Shown one piece after another: positions 24,076 through 35,925 of a stretch of 64,000 nt of DNA. Where the stretch lies: contig CM044860.1 of the NCBI GenBank assembly GCA_024500155.1, positions 852,501-916,500 of the forward strand. The letters run 5' to 3'. Each line of letters starts with the position of its first letter. The first letter of the stretch is position 1. Position numbers and translations under genes: made by a program. The DNA comes from Chenopodium formosanum (taxonomy: Eukaryota > Streptophyta > Magnoliopsida > Caryophyllales > Amaranthaceae). The notes below the pieces were generated by a model. The model saw only the letters and a program-made list of their open reading frames with translations, was not told the origin of the DNA and made no database searches.

Positions 24076-25237
24076 GACCGCTTTTGTTTTAATTTATGAC
24101 TCCGTCTCACATAATACTTTTTGTACAAGCTATTCATAATTGAACGATAACTTTTTTTTTTATCCTACGTTTAACCCACCACTTATATTGAATAAACGAG
24201 GTATTTATACAAGTAGCCTTAGAACTTGGTTACTTGTTTTTATAAGGAAAAGATTTCAACTTGGTTAAATTATTAAGAAACAATTCCAGCACCTTAGAAA
24301 TTCCTAACGATAATAAAAAATATCAATTGTATAAAGATATTATTCACGAAATCATATCTTAACATAAATAATATCTTTACAAAATAGAAAGTATATCATT
24401 TATGTTTTAACATAAAAGATATCTTTACAAAATAATACTCGTAATAATTTATTGTGAGTGAAAATTATCACAGTAAATAAATAAATATTCACAACATGAT
24501 TTCCTAAAAAAAATAAAATAAAAAGAGAGAGAGAGAGAGAGAGAGCATATTGATTTGTGTGATGAACTTCTGTACTGTGATCCAACAAGAATCCATGAAT
24601 TTGCAAACAGCATTTGTATAATGTTCCAAAAGGAATCCATGATACAAGAGGAAGCACATAGTTTCTGTTAATTAGATGTTGGAGCTGAGTCAAAAATTTG
24701 CACAATAGTGAAGTTTTCTGTGTTTTTCTAAAGCATCGTAACTTTTATTTCACGAGTATCATTAAGGGTACTCCTATTGTTCTAGCGGGAATTAGCCCGG
24801 GGAAGCTCATCGTACCCAGTAAACTCGGGCTGAGCGTGCCTACGTAATCAAAACTTATAGGAAATGTATATTCAAAGTTCAGACCTTAACACGCCACCAA
24901 ATGAATGCCCAGTCAATCAGATGGGTTCAAACCGAGTCTAAATCAAACAAATTGCTTCGGGCTTACATGATCAGCTCTACAGTATTGAAGCCTTCACTGC
25001 AAAATTTAAAACTTTCATTTGGATGCATTAATTTACATCATGCTCCTTCAGTTGGAGAAATATACAGTAAACTCTGGCCAACGATAGTTCTTCCAATATC
25101 GATCCTATCAAATTAAACCTTACAAACAGCCTAAACTTCGGCAAAAAGATGACACTGCAAGAATCAAAAACCTACTGGTGGAATAAAAATTAAAAAAAAA
25201 AAAAAAAAAAAAGGGCAGTATGCAGCAGATTTGTTAC
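24076..25237. other. Intergenic DNA and RPL21 3' flank
   Basis: Contains a (GA)n tract at 24525-24546 and otherwise AT-rich sequence. A GC-richer patch at 24780-24850 was not identified. The poly-A at 25190-25212 lies just beyond the RPL21 stop on the reverse side. No gene was recognised. Confidence 0.4.
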
Positions 25238-28233
25238 TTAGCTTGAAACAGCCTCTGCCTTTGACTCTGCCTCTGCTTCTGCTTCGGCTTCTAGAGTAGA
25301 AGCTGGGTAATCTTCATAACCAGTGATTCCTGTTATCTTAATACGAGTGATGGGCTGCATACAGAAGCCAAAATGTAAATTAATTACTAGAAAATGCTGA
25401 TAACTGATGTTTTAGTCAAATAGGAAATAACTTTGATACCTGTCTATGACCAATATTTCTTCTGTAGTTCTTCTTCTTCTTATATTTGAAGACAATAACT
25501 TTGTCATCAAGCAACTGCAGGAACAACAGCACCAGTAATGTTGATGATTTCATGATTTTATTGGTGATTAATTGGTGGAAGCAGATAAAAGAAGACATTA
25601 CGCTACCTGTTCTTCTACAACAGCATGTACTGCAGCATTTGTGACGATGGGCATTCCTATGTAGGTGCTAGATTTAGTTCCCACTAGCAAAACTTTGTTC
25701 AGAACAATCTGCAATATAGTGAACTTTAGCTTTAAGAAGCCTCTTCAATTAACAAATATGAAAGTTGATAGTTGATATTGGAGACTGGGAGGTTACCAGA
25801 GGTGCAATGCTTAGAGCACTAGTAAAAGAGACATGAGACAAAGCAGATTTTGATAGAGGCAACTACTTACGAAGTTACGAACCAAGCGGGAAACACAATA
25901 ACTCAAGGGAGCTTAGAACAACGTTATACAATAAAACAAACAATATAACACTAGCTATATGCTATGATTTCACTTGAGAAATGCACAAAAGAAAGAAACT
26001 ATCCATTACTGTCACATCCGTACCCTCACACTTTTAATGCTATCAGGTACTATAGAACATTGGATGAGCTCTCGTTCATACACCAATTTGGTTCAATTTT
26101 GTGTAATGATTCCTATTTTCATAAGAAGTTAGGTGATTTGTTTGAGAGAAGATAGATTTAAGCAGTACATATAATGGGACAGAAGATTTGAACTCACTGA
26201 ATCCATTAAGAGACTGAAAACAGATAATAACTGATAAGTGATACGCTCATAAAGCCATACTACTCAGAGATAAAAGACTGAAAACAAAGTGAGGAAATAT
26301 TTCCGTGTTGAACATCTATATTCCATGTTGGCTTATCAAATTTACAGGACATTGGCTCTGTAATTTGCAAATTTCGAATAACACTTTTTCATGGGTTTGG
26401 GGTTATACAAGATTTCTGAGCCAATGCCCTGCATATGACATAAAGCACTGATAAGGAAGTCACGAGGCAAAGCAAATTCTCATAGGGACAGTAGTTAAGA
26501 AAGCAAGCAGGGAACACAATGAACAGCTCACGGGAGCTTAGAACAATGCTATATACAATTAGACATTTAGACAACCACATCCATGCCCTCACAATGAACA
26601 TAACACTCTAGCTATACAATATGACTTTGCTTGAGAAATACACACAATAAAGAAACTATCAATTATAACCACATCCATGCTCTCACACTTCTAATGCTAT
26701 TAAGTACTATAAGAAATTGGAAGAGCTCCTGCTCATATCCAAGCAAGAAACAGATAGAAAGGCAATGGGAGCAGCTTTGTATGGTCTCCTTTTTTTGTTT
26801 TCTCTTCGGCCTTGAAAAGAAGATATAGCTGATCTTGCTAGTACATACAGAATTATACAGAACACTATACTAGCTCGACTCCGTGTGTTATAGGAAATCA
26901 ATTTTTAAGATCCTTTTATACCTCAGACACAGTACAAGAACCTGCACCCAACTAATTTCTCAGCCTCAGAGATACAAACAGCCTACTTATTCTCAACAAA
27001 CACAAACCTAGATTAAAAAAACAGGGACCATTTCAAAACTAAATATCATCATTATGATCCACTAAATGTTTCAGTTCCATTTCCACTACCATAAATCATC
27101 ATCACATGCTACATTCATCAAATTTGCACACACAGATCCAGGAGAATTCACAATTTTACTTAATAACTCAAAAAATATCACCAAAACAGTCACATTCAAC
27201 ATAAGGCTAGAGCAGATTACAGTCACCCAATTCTTTTATCTTCCAGTTCTTATAGTAAGCCACACTATCTTGCATAACAGCCTAGAAGAACACATCAATT
27301 CAAGCCATGAAGCCACCAACAATTGCACTGTAGATTTGTAATAAGTAATGGATGTCCTAGAGTAAACATTCCACTACATAGTAGTAATAGGAATAATCTG
27401 GAAAGGCGGTCTCCAAATCAATAGACACTCAAGCCAAAACCTTACCTTATCATTGACATTAGCACCTTTGAGTCTCTGGGTGTAAATCCATCGTCCAGGA
27501 ATGACAATGTACTGCCTAGAACCAACCTATAAGAACAAAACATAACACATCAAAATTAATCACAGAAATGACAGTAATCTGATAATTTTGCTCATTTTTC
27601 CCCCAAAAAATAATAATAATCTACTGAATTGCACATCAAATCAGTGACAATTTACCAATCTTTTACTCTAATTCAAAAAACCAAAAAACCCAATTAATTT
27701 GCACCAAAAACAATCATAATTAACAAAACCAATGAACAAATACTTAATATCGAATTAATCACTAGGGCATTATATAAAATGATTAAGAAAACACAATCAA
27801 AATCCCAGAATTAAGAAATTAAAAGAAAACCCACCACAACAACAGCAAAAATCTCTTCACGAGGAGGAGGAGGTTGTCTTTTGGGCAGATACTTCTCAAG
27901 AATTGCTTCGTATTCAGGAGAACCAGGCTCAGGAGGTTGAAAATCTTCAGGCAAAATATCAGAAAGTTGAGGTTTTTGATTAGGGGGTCTTTTGAATTCT
28001 TCGAATTCATCCCTCATTTTTTCATATTCATCCTTCAATTCATCTGGGATTTCAGGCAATCTGCGCCTTTTGGCTGCAACAGTGAAAAGTGAGAGTCTTT
28101 GAGGAGAAAGAGAAAGGGGTGAAGCGAAGCTTGAAAAGGGTTTAGAAAGAGGAACATTCAAAGAAAGTGGGTTTTGATTGGGTTTAAGAGTTGCGCATGA
28201 AAATGCCAAAGTTGCAGAGAATGCAGACGCCAT
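25238..28233 (-). CDS. RPL21: 50S ribosomal protein L21, chloroplastic (nuclear gene)
   Basis: Five exons, 28233-27835, 27526-27446, 25708-25607, 25514-25440 and 25354-25238, join in frame to 257 residues. Residues 1 to about 55 are Ser/Thr/Ala-rich with few acidic residues, a plastid transit peptide. They are followed by a basic start (AAKRRR) and an acidic/Pro-rich extension. The conserved L21 core runs from REEIFAVVVVGSRQYIV through GRWIYTQRLKGANVNDKI and KVIVFKYKKKKNYRRNIGHR to RITGITGYE-like sequence. The tail is an acidic Glu-Ala repeat. L21 binds 23S rRNA in the large subunit of the plastid ribosome. The long extensions at both ends fit the spinach-type protein. Intron 2 is long (about 1.7 kb) and has no recognised gene. 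A copy of the last exon lies at 11946-12050. Confidence 0.95.
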
Positions 28234-28391
28234 TGTTGGTTCAACTCTATACTCTGTGAGAGAGAGAACTTCTATCCTTCGTCTTCCTTTCTTCTGGAAT
28301 CGGAGGTTTATCACTCTATCCTATCCAGTTTGGCTCAAATGACAATTATAGCCCTTCGTGCAGTTTTTTTAGTTCAATTTGTGTCAAAAAC

Positions 28392-28446
<55 letters not shown>

Positions 28447-28639
28447 CAAAAACTACTCTTTAAAACAAGGAAAATGTTATATTAGATTCAGGATTAAAAA
28501 CACTTCTAAAAATTGTTTAAATTTACAAAGTCACGACAAAAATACACTAATTACACTGATTTACGCGTGATTTTGTTATGAGTTCCTAATTTTATAAAAT
28601 TTTCAAAAGTGTTTTTAATGCTAATATATGTTAGATCAA
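28234..28639. other. RPL21 5' flank with long poly-T
   Basis: Immediate upstream DNA of RPL21. It contains a T-run of about 45 bases at 28396-28441, the longest in this region, probably a retroposon tail remnant or simple expansion. No other feature is supported. Confidence 0.5.
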
Positions 28640-28826
28640 GGCCACACATCCAAAATCAACTATGTTTTCATATGTTATAAAGTATAGCAAATGCTACGTA
28701 CACGGTACAACCAACATATTGATTCATACAATGGTTAGAACCACCATCTAAAGTAAAAGGAATATGGGCAGTTACTATTGTATAGTCCGAAGACATCCAA
28801 AGTATAATTGCCACAATCTCAAGTCT
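28640..28826 (+). repeat. Duplicated segment of the VTT gene 3' flank
   Basis: From 'ccacacatccaaaat' to 'ataattgccacaatct' this repeats 12232-12400 in the same orientation at high identity, with a small insertion ('gtacacg' type) near 28700. It lies between RPL21 and the ABCC pseudogene. Confidence 0.88.
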
Positions 28827-29548
28827 TTTATAAGTAATCCGCGGATTAAGACTAAGACCAGTAGTGGTAGCTTCCAATTGTTGCATCAGTTTGTAAAGCT
28901 GATTCTGCAAGCAGAGAATTGGATCTAAGAACTACGGGGCAAAATCCTTTTTTAAAATCGATATTGAAACAGCTATGCTTCTCTTTAAGCATAAAAACTG
29001 CTACCAGATAATGCAGCTGCAGCTAGAGATGACAGGAAAGGTAAATGGAATATATTTCCATGAACGAAATCGATAGTCCAATATATACTTATATAGCACT
29101 TCCTGAAAAACAACTCCAGAAAAAAGTTTGCAATGAATATAAGCAAATCATGACAATGTCACCATACAAACAGACAGCAATAGAAAGACAAGATGTATTT
29201 CTAGTCTATTTAAAGAATAGGAGCTTAAACTTTGATGTAACACGTACTCCGTTTCTAGGTGTCCAAATTGGAAATTAGAGCCAATAGTCCTCTGAGATTG
29301 ATCAACCATGCTGGAAGCAAACTGCTGAATTAGAGGAGAATTGCATGACAACAACAGTAGGTGGAGAGAGTCAGAGTGCAATGGATCCAAATTCTTGTAA
29401 AAAAAGCCATTAGTATCATAACGAACCTACTTCATTTCAATAACACTCAGCTATTTACAAAACAATATAGAATCCTGGTCCAATTCATTTTAATGGCTAT
29501 TTTTAACATGCTGAAAACTAAAATATTTTATTAGCCAATTTGATCTGT
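28827..29548. other. Spacer downstream of the ABCC pseudogene
   Basis: 29440-29548 corresponds to the ABCC 3' flank that is also found after the 11.4-kb copy. A minus-strand open frame at 28668-28910 has a short exon-like start (QNQLYKLMQQLEATT) that I could not assign. Nothing else was recognised. Confidence 0.4.
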
Positions 29549-32500
29549 TTATGAGTTTTGCTTTCTTGATCTTGGATCCATTTTCTTGGACTTTGATCTT
29601 GATGTATACTCATTAACAAGCCTCGAAAAAGACGAGGTAGGATTTTGTAGCAAACTTGAAGGTCTGTCACATTCTTCAACTGTTCCTTGGCTTAGAACGA
29701 TCACTTGATCACTACTGATGACAGAAGTAATCCGATGTGCAACTATAATTAACGTTGAATCTGAGAAGTGTTCCCTTAAGGTCTGCTGGATGACATTGTC
29801 TGTTGCAGTGTCCACAGAAGCAGTAGCTTCATCAAGCACCAACACTTTGCTTCTCTTAAGAAGTACGCGACCAAGACAAAACAATTGTCTTTGGCCAACA
29901 CTCCAGTTCTCTCCATCCTCGCTTACTGATTCAGATACCAACAGATAAAACAATTAAGGACAAAGGCAGTTTTTACATGAATGGAAATTAGAAAGGGAAA
30001 AAAAAAAAAAAAAACATATACCGGCTGAATCAAGTTTCGATTCCCTGTTTCTAACTTCATCCCCAAGCTGGCACTTATCAAGAACCTAAGACAAAGAAAA
30101 CATCGTGTTGGCTAAGAAAAAATACAGTTTAAATGAGCATAAGTAGGCTAGCAGAAATTAAGGTTACCTCCCAAATCTGCTCATCGGTATACTCTTCTAG
30201 TGGGTCTAAGTTGCTTCGAAGAGTCCCTTGAAACACGGTAGGGTCTTGGGGGATTATGCTTATTCTAGACGTAGATCATGCAGTCCAATGGATGAAATGT
30301 CAACTCCATCAATAGTTATCTGCCCAGCTGTAGGCTCTACAATGCGGAAGAGAACCTGGATCAAGGTTGATTTGCCGGAACCTGTTCTGCCTACAATCCC
30401 AGTTGTCTTTCCTCCTTGGAAGGTGCGTGTTATTCCTCGCAGTACAAGTGGTAATTGTGGAGCATAACGAACCTGGTATGAATGATCACATTTACCAAAT
30501 TACCATTTGTCAATATGTATATGTCTATCTTTGTGTAGGAATAACCAGAGGGCGGCGACACTGTACCTGAAGATCTTGAACATGAACCAGTCCACTAGAA
30601 GGCCATGATTTGTCTGGCCTATTATTTTCTAGCACGAGGGAAGCCTCACTTGTAATACTTGTATACTGAAGGATTCTCTCAACTGAGATGATCTTATTCT
30701 CCATTACAGAAAAATTTGATATTTCCCGGCTTTGTAGCTCATTCAGATTGAGCGCGTATGCTACAGCTAACCCAGCAATGACTTGAATCAGAAGAAGAAA
30801 ACCAACAACAGAAAACAGAATAAGTCAGAATTGTTGTGATTGTATATATAATGTTAGATACAAGAACAGCAACAACAACAATGGTCCAAAGAATCTATCA
30901 GTTAGACGGCTTACCTGGATCAACTAATCCCACAGGAATGGAGATCAAGAATATAAGAGTGAAGGCAAAAATAAGTGAAGACAACATGTCAAGGCGGAAG
31001 TTAATCCATTGAGTTGAAGCATTGCTGTAAAAAGTTGGCCTCGTAGATCCATTTATTAGCCGTGTGCTCGTTTCACAGAATCTAGACTCTTGACCAAAGC
31101 TCCTGATAACAGAAACTCCATATATACTCTCAGAGAAATGTTGTATAACTGGAGCTTTATTTACTCCAACCAACCGAAAAAGTGCTGAAGTTATGTAGTA
31201 TTTCTGCAGAGGAATATTTAGAACCTAATTAGGTGATGCAAGAATATTGATCATCTAAGGTTTAAGTCATCGTATATATTTACCTGATACCACAGAGAGA
31301 CAGCAATAACTGGAATGAAAATCATGTAAACCTGCCATACAACCAGTGACATTACTCCAATAGCCCCTAAAAGACTGATAACAGAGAACGCGAAACCACC
31401 AACTCTATTTGGGACAGACACCAATATCCACATCGCTTTGATCTGTAGACACCTGAAACAGGTAGTATTACATGATTAATCTTAATATCATAATATATCA
31501 CTCTAAATAAAACTAAGGTAAATCATCACTATGTATCATCCCTCGAACCATTTTTATGCAAGGATAAATGAAGCAAGGTTTGAATGAGACTACAAAAAAA
31601 AAAAAAAAAAAAAAGCCAATTTCTTTTACCAAACAAGAGGGGAATTGAGGCTAGATCAGATCATTCCCTGCTTAAGATCCGTCCACTAGGGGTTGCATCA
31701 AAAAATGACATTGGAGCACAAAAAATCGAGAAATGCATCTTGTAGAAGAGCTAAGATGCTGTCTTGTACCCAGCTATCAGAAGAAGCCATGATCTCACCA
31801 GAATGGATAAGGAACTTCCAACCGACAAAGCAACATACACAGTCAGTAAAGTTTTCCCTTGTACAACATGTTTGGCATCGTATGAAACTGGAGTTGCCCA
31901 AGCTATCCAATAATTGCTTGAGATTTGAAGAATCTGAAAAAGAATCTGAGACACTAATATGAAGGGCTCTAAACCTCCCCTGTATGCTGCTGTGATGTAC
32001 TTCCAATACAAGGCGATCTTAACTCTTCCTTTCTCTCTTTCTTCTTCTTGCACGAGTTGTCCTTTCGGCCTCATGTCTTCATCATCATCAGTCTCCTCCT
32101 TAGATGATTCTTCATCAGTCCTAGCTATGTTTGTTGAAGTTCCAATTGAATCAAATGAGGATAAGGCTTCTTCATGAGCTACCACAAGTTCCCTGAGATC
32201 AGTGCCTGAATTTAAAATATCCTCGTACTTTCCAGCTTGCTGTATATTTCCTTCTTTCATGACCTTTAATAAGATAAAGCATTCATTAATTAGGACATCC
32301 ATGAATTTGTTCATTCAATTTTCAAGAATTTAATCTTCAAAACTCACCAGAATCAGATCAGCTGCATGTAAGAACTCTACTTGGTGGGTGACATACATCA
32401 CTGTTTTGGATTCTAAGAGCTCTAGAATGCAATCCTGTACCAAAGAAGGTGAAAAGAATTAAATATAACTTTATACTGCTACTTTGTTGTTTGCTGTTAA

Positions 32501-34491
32501 CACATGAATAACTACAATTTCACTGCTAGTTTGATGTTATACTCTTATAATTACTTGTATGAAATAAAAATTCTGACCTTGAAGAGATGAGTTCCAGTGT
32601 GAGCATGAACTGCACTAAAAGGATCATCTAAAAGATAAATGTCGGCATCATGGTATACTGCTCGAGCAATTTGTATCCTTTGCTTCTGTCCACCACTCAA
32701 ATTAATGCCTCGCTCAGATCACCAATGATTGTTTGATCTCCAAAGGGCAAGACCTCGAGATCTTTTCTCAAAGAGCATGCCTCTAGGACCCTGTTGTATT
32801 TCTCTACATGCATTTCCTTTCCAAACAAGATATTATCGGCTATACTTCCACTTTCTATCCAACCGGTTTGAGGAACATAAGCAGTAGACCCCCCCTAAGC
32901 TTAAGACACCACAGACTTTTGCCACTTCTCCAAGTATGCACGAGAGCAAGGTTGATTTACCAGAACCAACTGTACCACAGATTGCTACCCTCATTCCTCG
33001 CTCAACTTTAATGTTGATATCCTTCAATGTAGGGCATGGAGCTAAGTGATCCCAGGTAAAGTTTCCTTCTCTAATTTCAATTACTACCTGATTATTTATC
33101 CTAGATGCTGCAGGAAGCTTCATCATAGCATCTGGACTTAACTCATCAAGGGATAGGAATGAAGCAATTCTCGAAAGAGAAACTCTTGTTTGTGTTACAG
33201 AAGATATTAAGTGTGGCAGGTTTATGATGGCACTTTGAAGAATTTTGAATGTTGCAATAGCAGATAAGATCTTCCCAGATTCTAGAGGAACACCAATGAG
33301 CAAGCATGTGCTGAAAGTAACCAAAGACACGAATGTTGGGGCGATCCAGAATACACAAGTTGTTACTGCCAAACAAGTAGCAGTTTTCTTCAACCATTCA
33401 TTCTCCACATCTCTTAAGCCAAGGATTTTGTTCAAGAATTTCATATCCCAAGCTTGAAGCTTCAGAATTCTCATGTTCCTTTGTATCTCAGCTGTAACCT
33501 GCATTCTTTTGTCTTTGGATTGCATTAAATTCTTATAATTCTTATCAAACAACTTTGACACAGGATAGTAAGCCAGCATCACCAACACGGTTGAAACAAA
33601 TGCCGCGATTGAGGCAAGACCAAGAGTTGCATACAAGATTGACAAGGCTAATACAAGCTGCAGGACGATCACCCATGGATCGTGCAAGTAGGCACCAAAG
33701 TGCGCAACTCTTTCTGCATCAACTGACATGACATTGATCAGCTCACCTGTTGTACGGCCTTCTTCCTTAGATGTGCAGGGGAGGGTCAAGGCCTTAGTAT
33801 AGATCCTCTGAATAAGGGCAGCTCTTGTTTTGAGCGTAATTGTCGCAACCGTAAAGTTTGAATGCTTCTCCGAGACACATGCCACAAGCTTTGCAACCAC
33901 GAATGCAGAAATCAGAACATACCCGGTTCTAGCTGTCGACGACGCCTTCACCCCATTTAGGTACTGAACAAAGGAGTCAATGAGGTAAGGGCCAACATAG
34001 ATGGCCAATGTTTCAACCAAATTAAGAACAAATGTTCACAATATGTTAGCCCATGACATTATGATCATAGACTTAAAAAGCTGCATACTAGTAACCTTGC
34101 CATTAGCATGCTCTAAAGACTTACTAAACGTTACAAACAATTCACTAGCATTGTTATCAAGAAAAAGAGGAGGAACATCATCAAGGTCTAGAGTAGTTTT
34201 ATGATTACCCTTTGATATTAAGGAGCCTACCCAATAAAAGGTGGCCTTGCTGAAGAACCCGGCTTTCAAATAAGGACTAATTATCACCTGATGGCTGGTC
34301 TGACCATCTACTTCTGAAGCTAAAAGAGATTCCTGCAGTTCACCCTCATCACCCATTGCCTTCACAGAAGCAGAATTCCACCTGAAGAAGACGAAAACGG
34401 AGACCAAAAAGAAAACAATTCCTAACATAACATATAGGATATTCATATCAAAGTTCCATATATTGAAATTATGGAAGTCCAACAAATTCAT
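29549..34491 (-). pseudogene. ABCC-family (MRP3-like) transporter with multiple disabling changes
   Basis: In order on the minus strand: a single residual N-terminal helix (most of TMD0 absent), TMD1, NBD1 with Walker A GTVGSGKST and signature LSGGQKQR, a linker, TMD2, and NBD2 with GRTGSGKST, VGQRQ and LVLDEATASVD. The end is at 29549. Exon edges are recognisable (for example 32578, 32348-32434, 32263). Lesions: in-frame TGA at 34038-34036; a +1 in a seven-G run near 32888-32894 leading to a TAA; a five-base insertion near 32715; TAG then TGA in TMD2 near 31755 and 31660; a frame change near 31410; a one-base loss near 30270. The NBD1 D-loop Asp is His and the NBD2 signature is degraded to WSVGQRQ. 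Intact relatives move glutathione conjugates and similar compounds across the vacuolar membrane. It could be annotated as a gene by models that skip the breaks, but I judge it non-functional. Confidence 0.85.
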
Positions 34492-35925
34492 AGTTGATTT
34501 ACAGATTTGAAGATGAGAACTTTTGATTAAAAAAAAAAAGAAAAGAAAAGAAAAACATATGAAATTATAAAGGAAAGATTGTTTGGTGAAATATTATGAG
34601 GAATTAAGGACGATTTTCCACTATGGCAATGAATTAAAACGATCATAGAATGTGGACAATTGCAAGTAACAGATCATTATGCTAATTAATCTGGCCATTA
34701 ACAGCCTTAAATTCACTATTGCTGAGATTTCTGACTTCCTAATTAAGTAGACAAATTAATACTAAATCTTAATTGAAATTAAGTATAAATGATACCAAGT
34801 ATAATTTCATCCAGATCCTAAGATATTATATACCGTATATATGATAAATAACCAAAAACTCTGTAAGCATGTATACCAGTTGCACGGCTCAGTACATTTC
34901 AGACTTAAATTCTAACATTTTATGATTATCATTCTCTATTTTATCTTAAACATTGATAAATGCTTCGTGTATGTACAAGATAAAGTGATAAAATTTGAAG
35001 GTACGAGTAAAAGATATATGTGTGATTATAACATAATTATAAGTTGATAAGCATCATAATTCATAACATAATATAACCAAAGTTCATCTTTTTTCTTTGA
35101 TGGGCCAGTTTCAAGTTACCAAATGTAGTAATGATCCGTTCATCTTATTGATGCACAATTTATGTCCATCTAATGGTATTTTGGTGACTATTGGCGTGGA
35201 AAATGTGTAACACAAAATATTATAAGGAGTACTATTTTCTTCTACTTTGTGCTTTCTAGCGATAGATTACCCGTCAGTCCGTCACTAATAGCAATGTCAC
35301 AAATGAGCAACATTTTATTCATGAGTAAAAAAAAAAAAAAGTCAAAAATTAATTTATTGTTATTTTACCTTACATTAATGAGCAAAGTAAAAAAGAAAAT
35401 GCTCATGAGAAAATGGGAAAACTCTCAAAGTTTGAGCAAAAATTAGATGAATACTCCTTAATAAAGAAGTGAGCTTTGCATCATCAGCTTAAATTTTTTT
35501 ATTTGTGTTTTTTTTAGTAGGATATGGGGTGCCCCTCATATCACAGGAGGGGTGGGGGTGAGGATCGATCCCCGGTCACACAAGGGGGAGTGGAGAGATG
35601 GTTCTCCTAGATCCTCTATTTTTTTGGGAAAGTCTAAGACCTTCCTTAGGCATTAAATAAAAAAGAAAAATAAATTGTAGCCTGATGATAACTCAGTAAA
35701 TAACTTAAATATTATTCTTATACAAGTTAAACAAAGTTGTGTCCACTACTCTACACATTCATCTGAGGTAAATGGAAGTTTTCCCATATTCAAAATCTCA
35801 AAACACTGGATTTCATCAAATCCAATCTATGTAAAGCAACATATAAGTGAAGGTTCAACAGATCAGCAGCTTCATTATTGCCAGTCACTATCCTTCAGAG
35901 CTATACAGTACAGCAGACAAAACAT
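34492..35925. other. Intergenic DNA between ABCC pseudogene and CPK
   Basis: AT-rich, with several poly-A runs. At 35510-35600 a GC-richer block includes an imperfect palindrome ('gatatggggtgcccctcatatc' region) and 'gatcgatccccggtc', resembling a small transposon or SINE fragment; no ends could be fixed. The CPK 3' UTR probably occupies the last 200-400 bp. Confidence 0.4.

Noticed and set aside
24780..24850. GC-rich patch possibly from rRNA or organelle DNA
   Set aside because: I could not match it to any rRNA or plastid sequence I know, and it is very short.
28668..28910. 80-codon minus-strand open frame between RPL21 and ABCC pseudogene
   Set aside because: Most of it is the duplicated VTT 3' flank; the remaining 28 residues could not be assigned to a gene.
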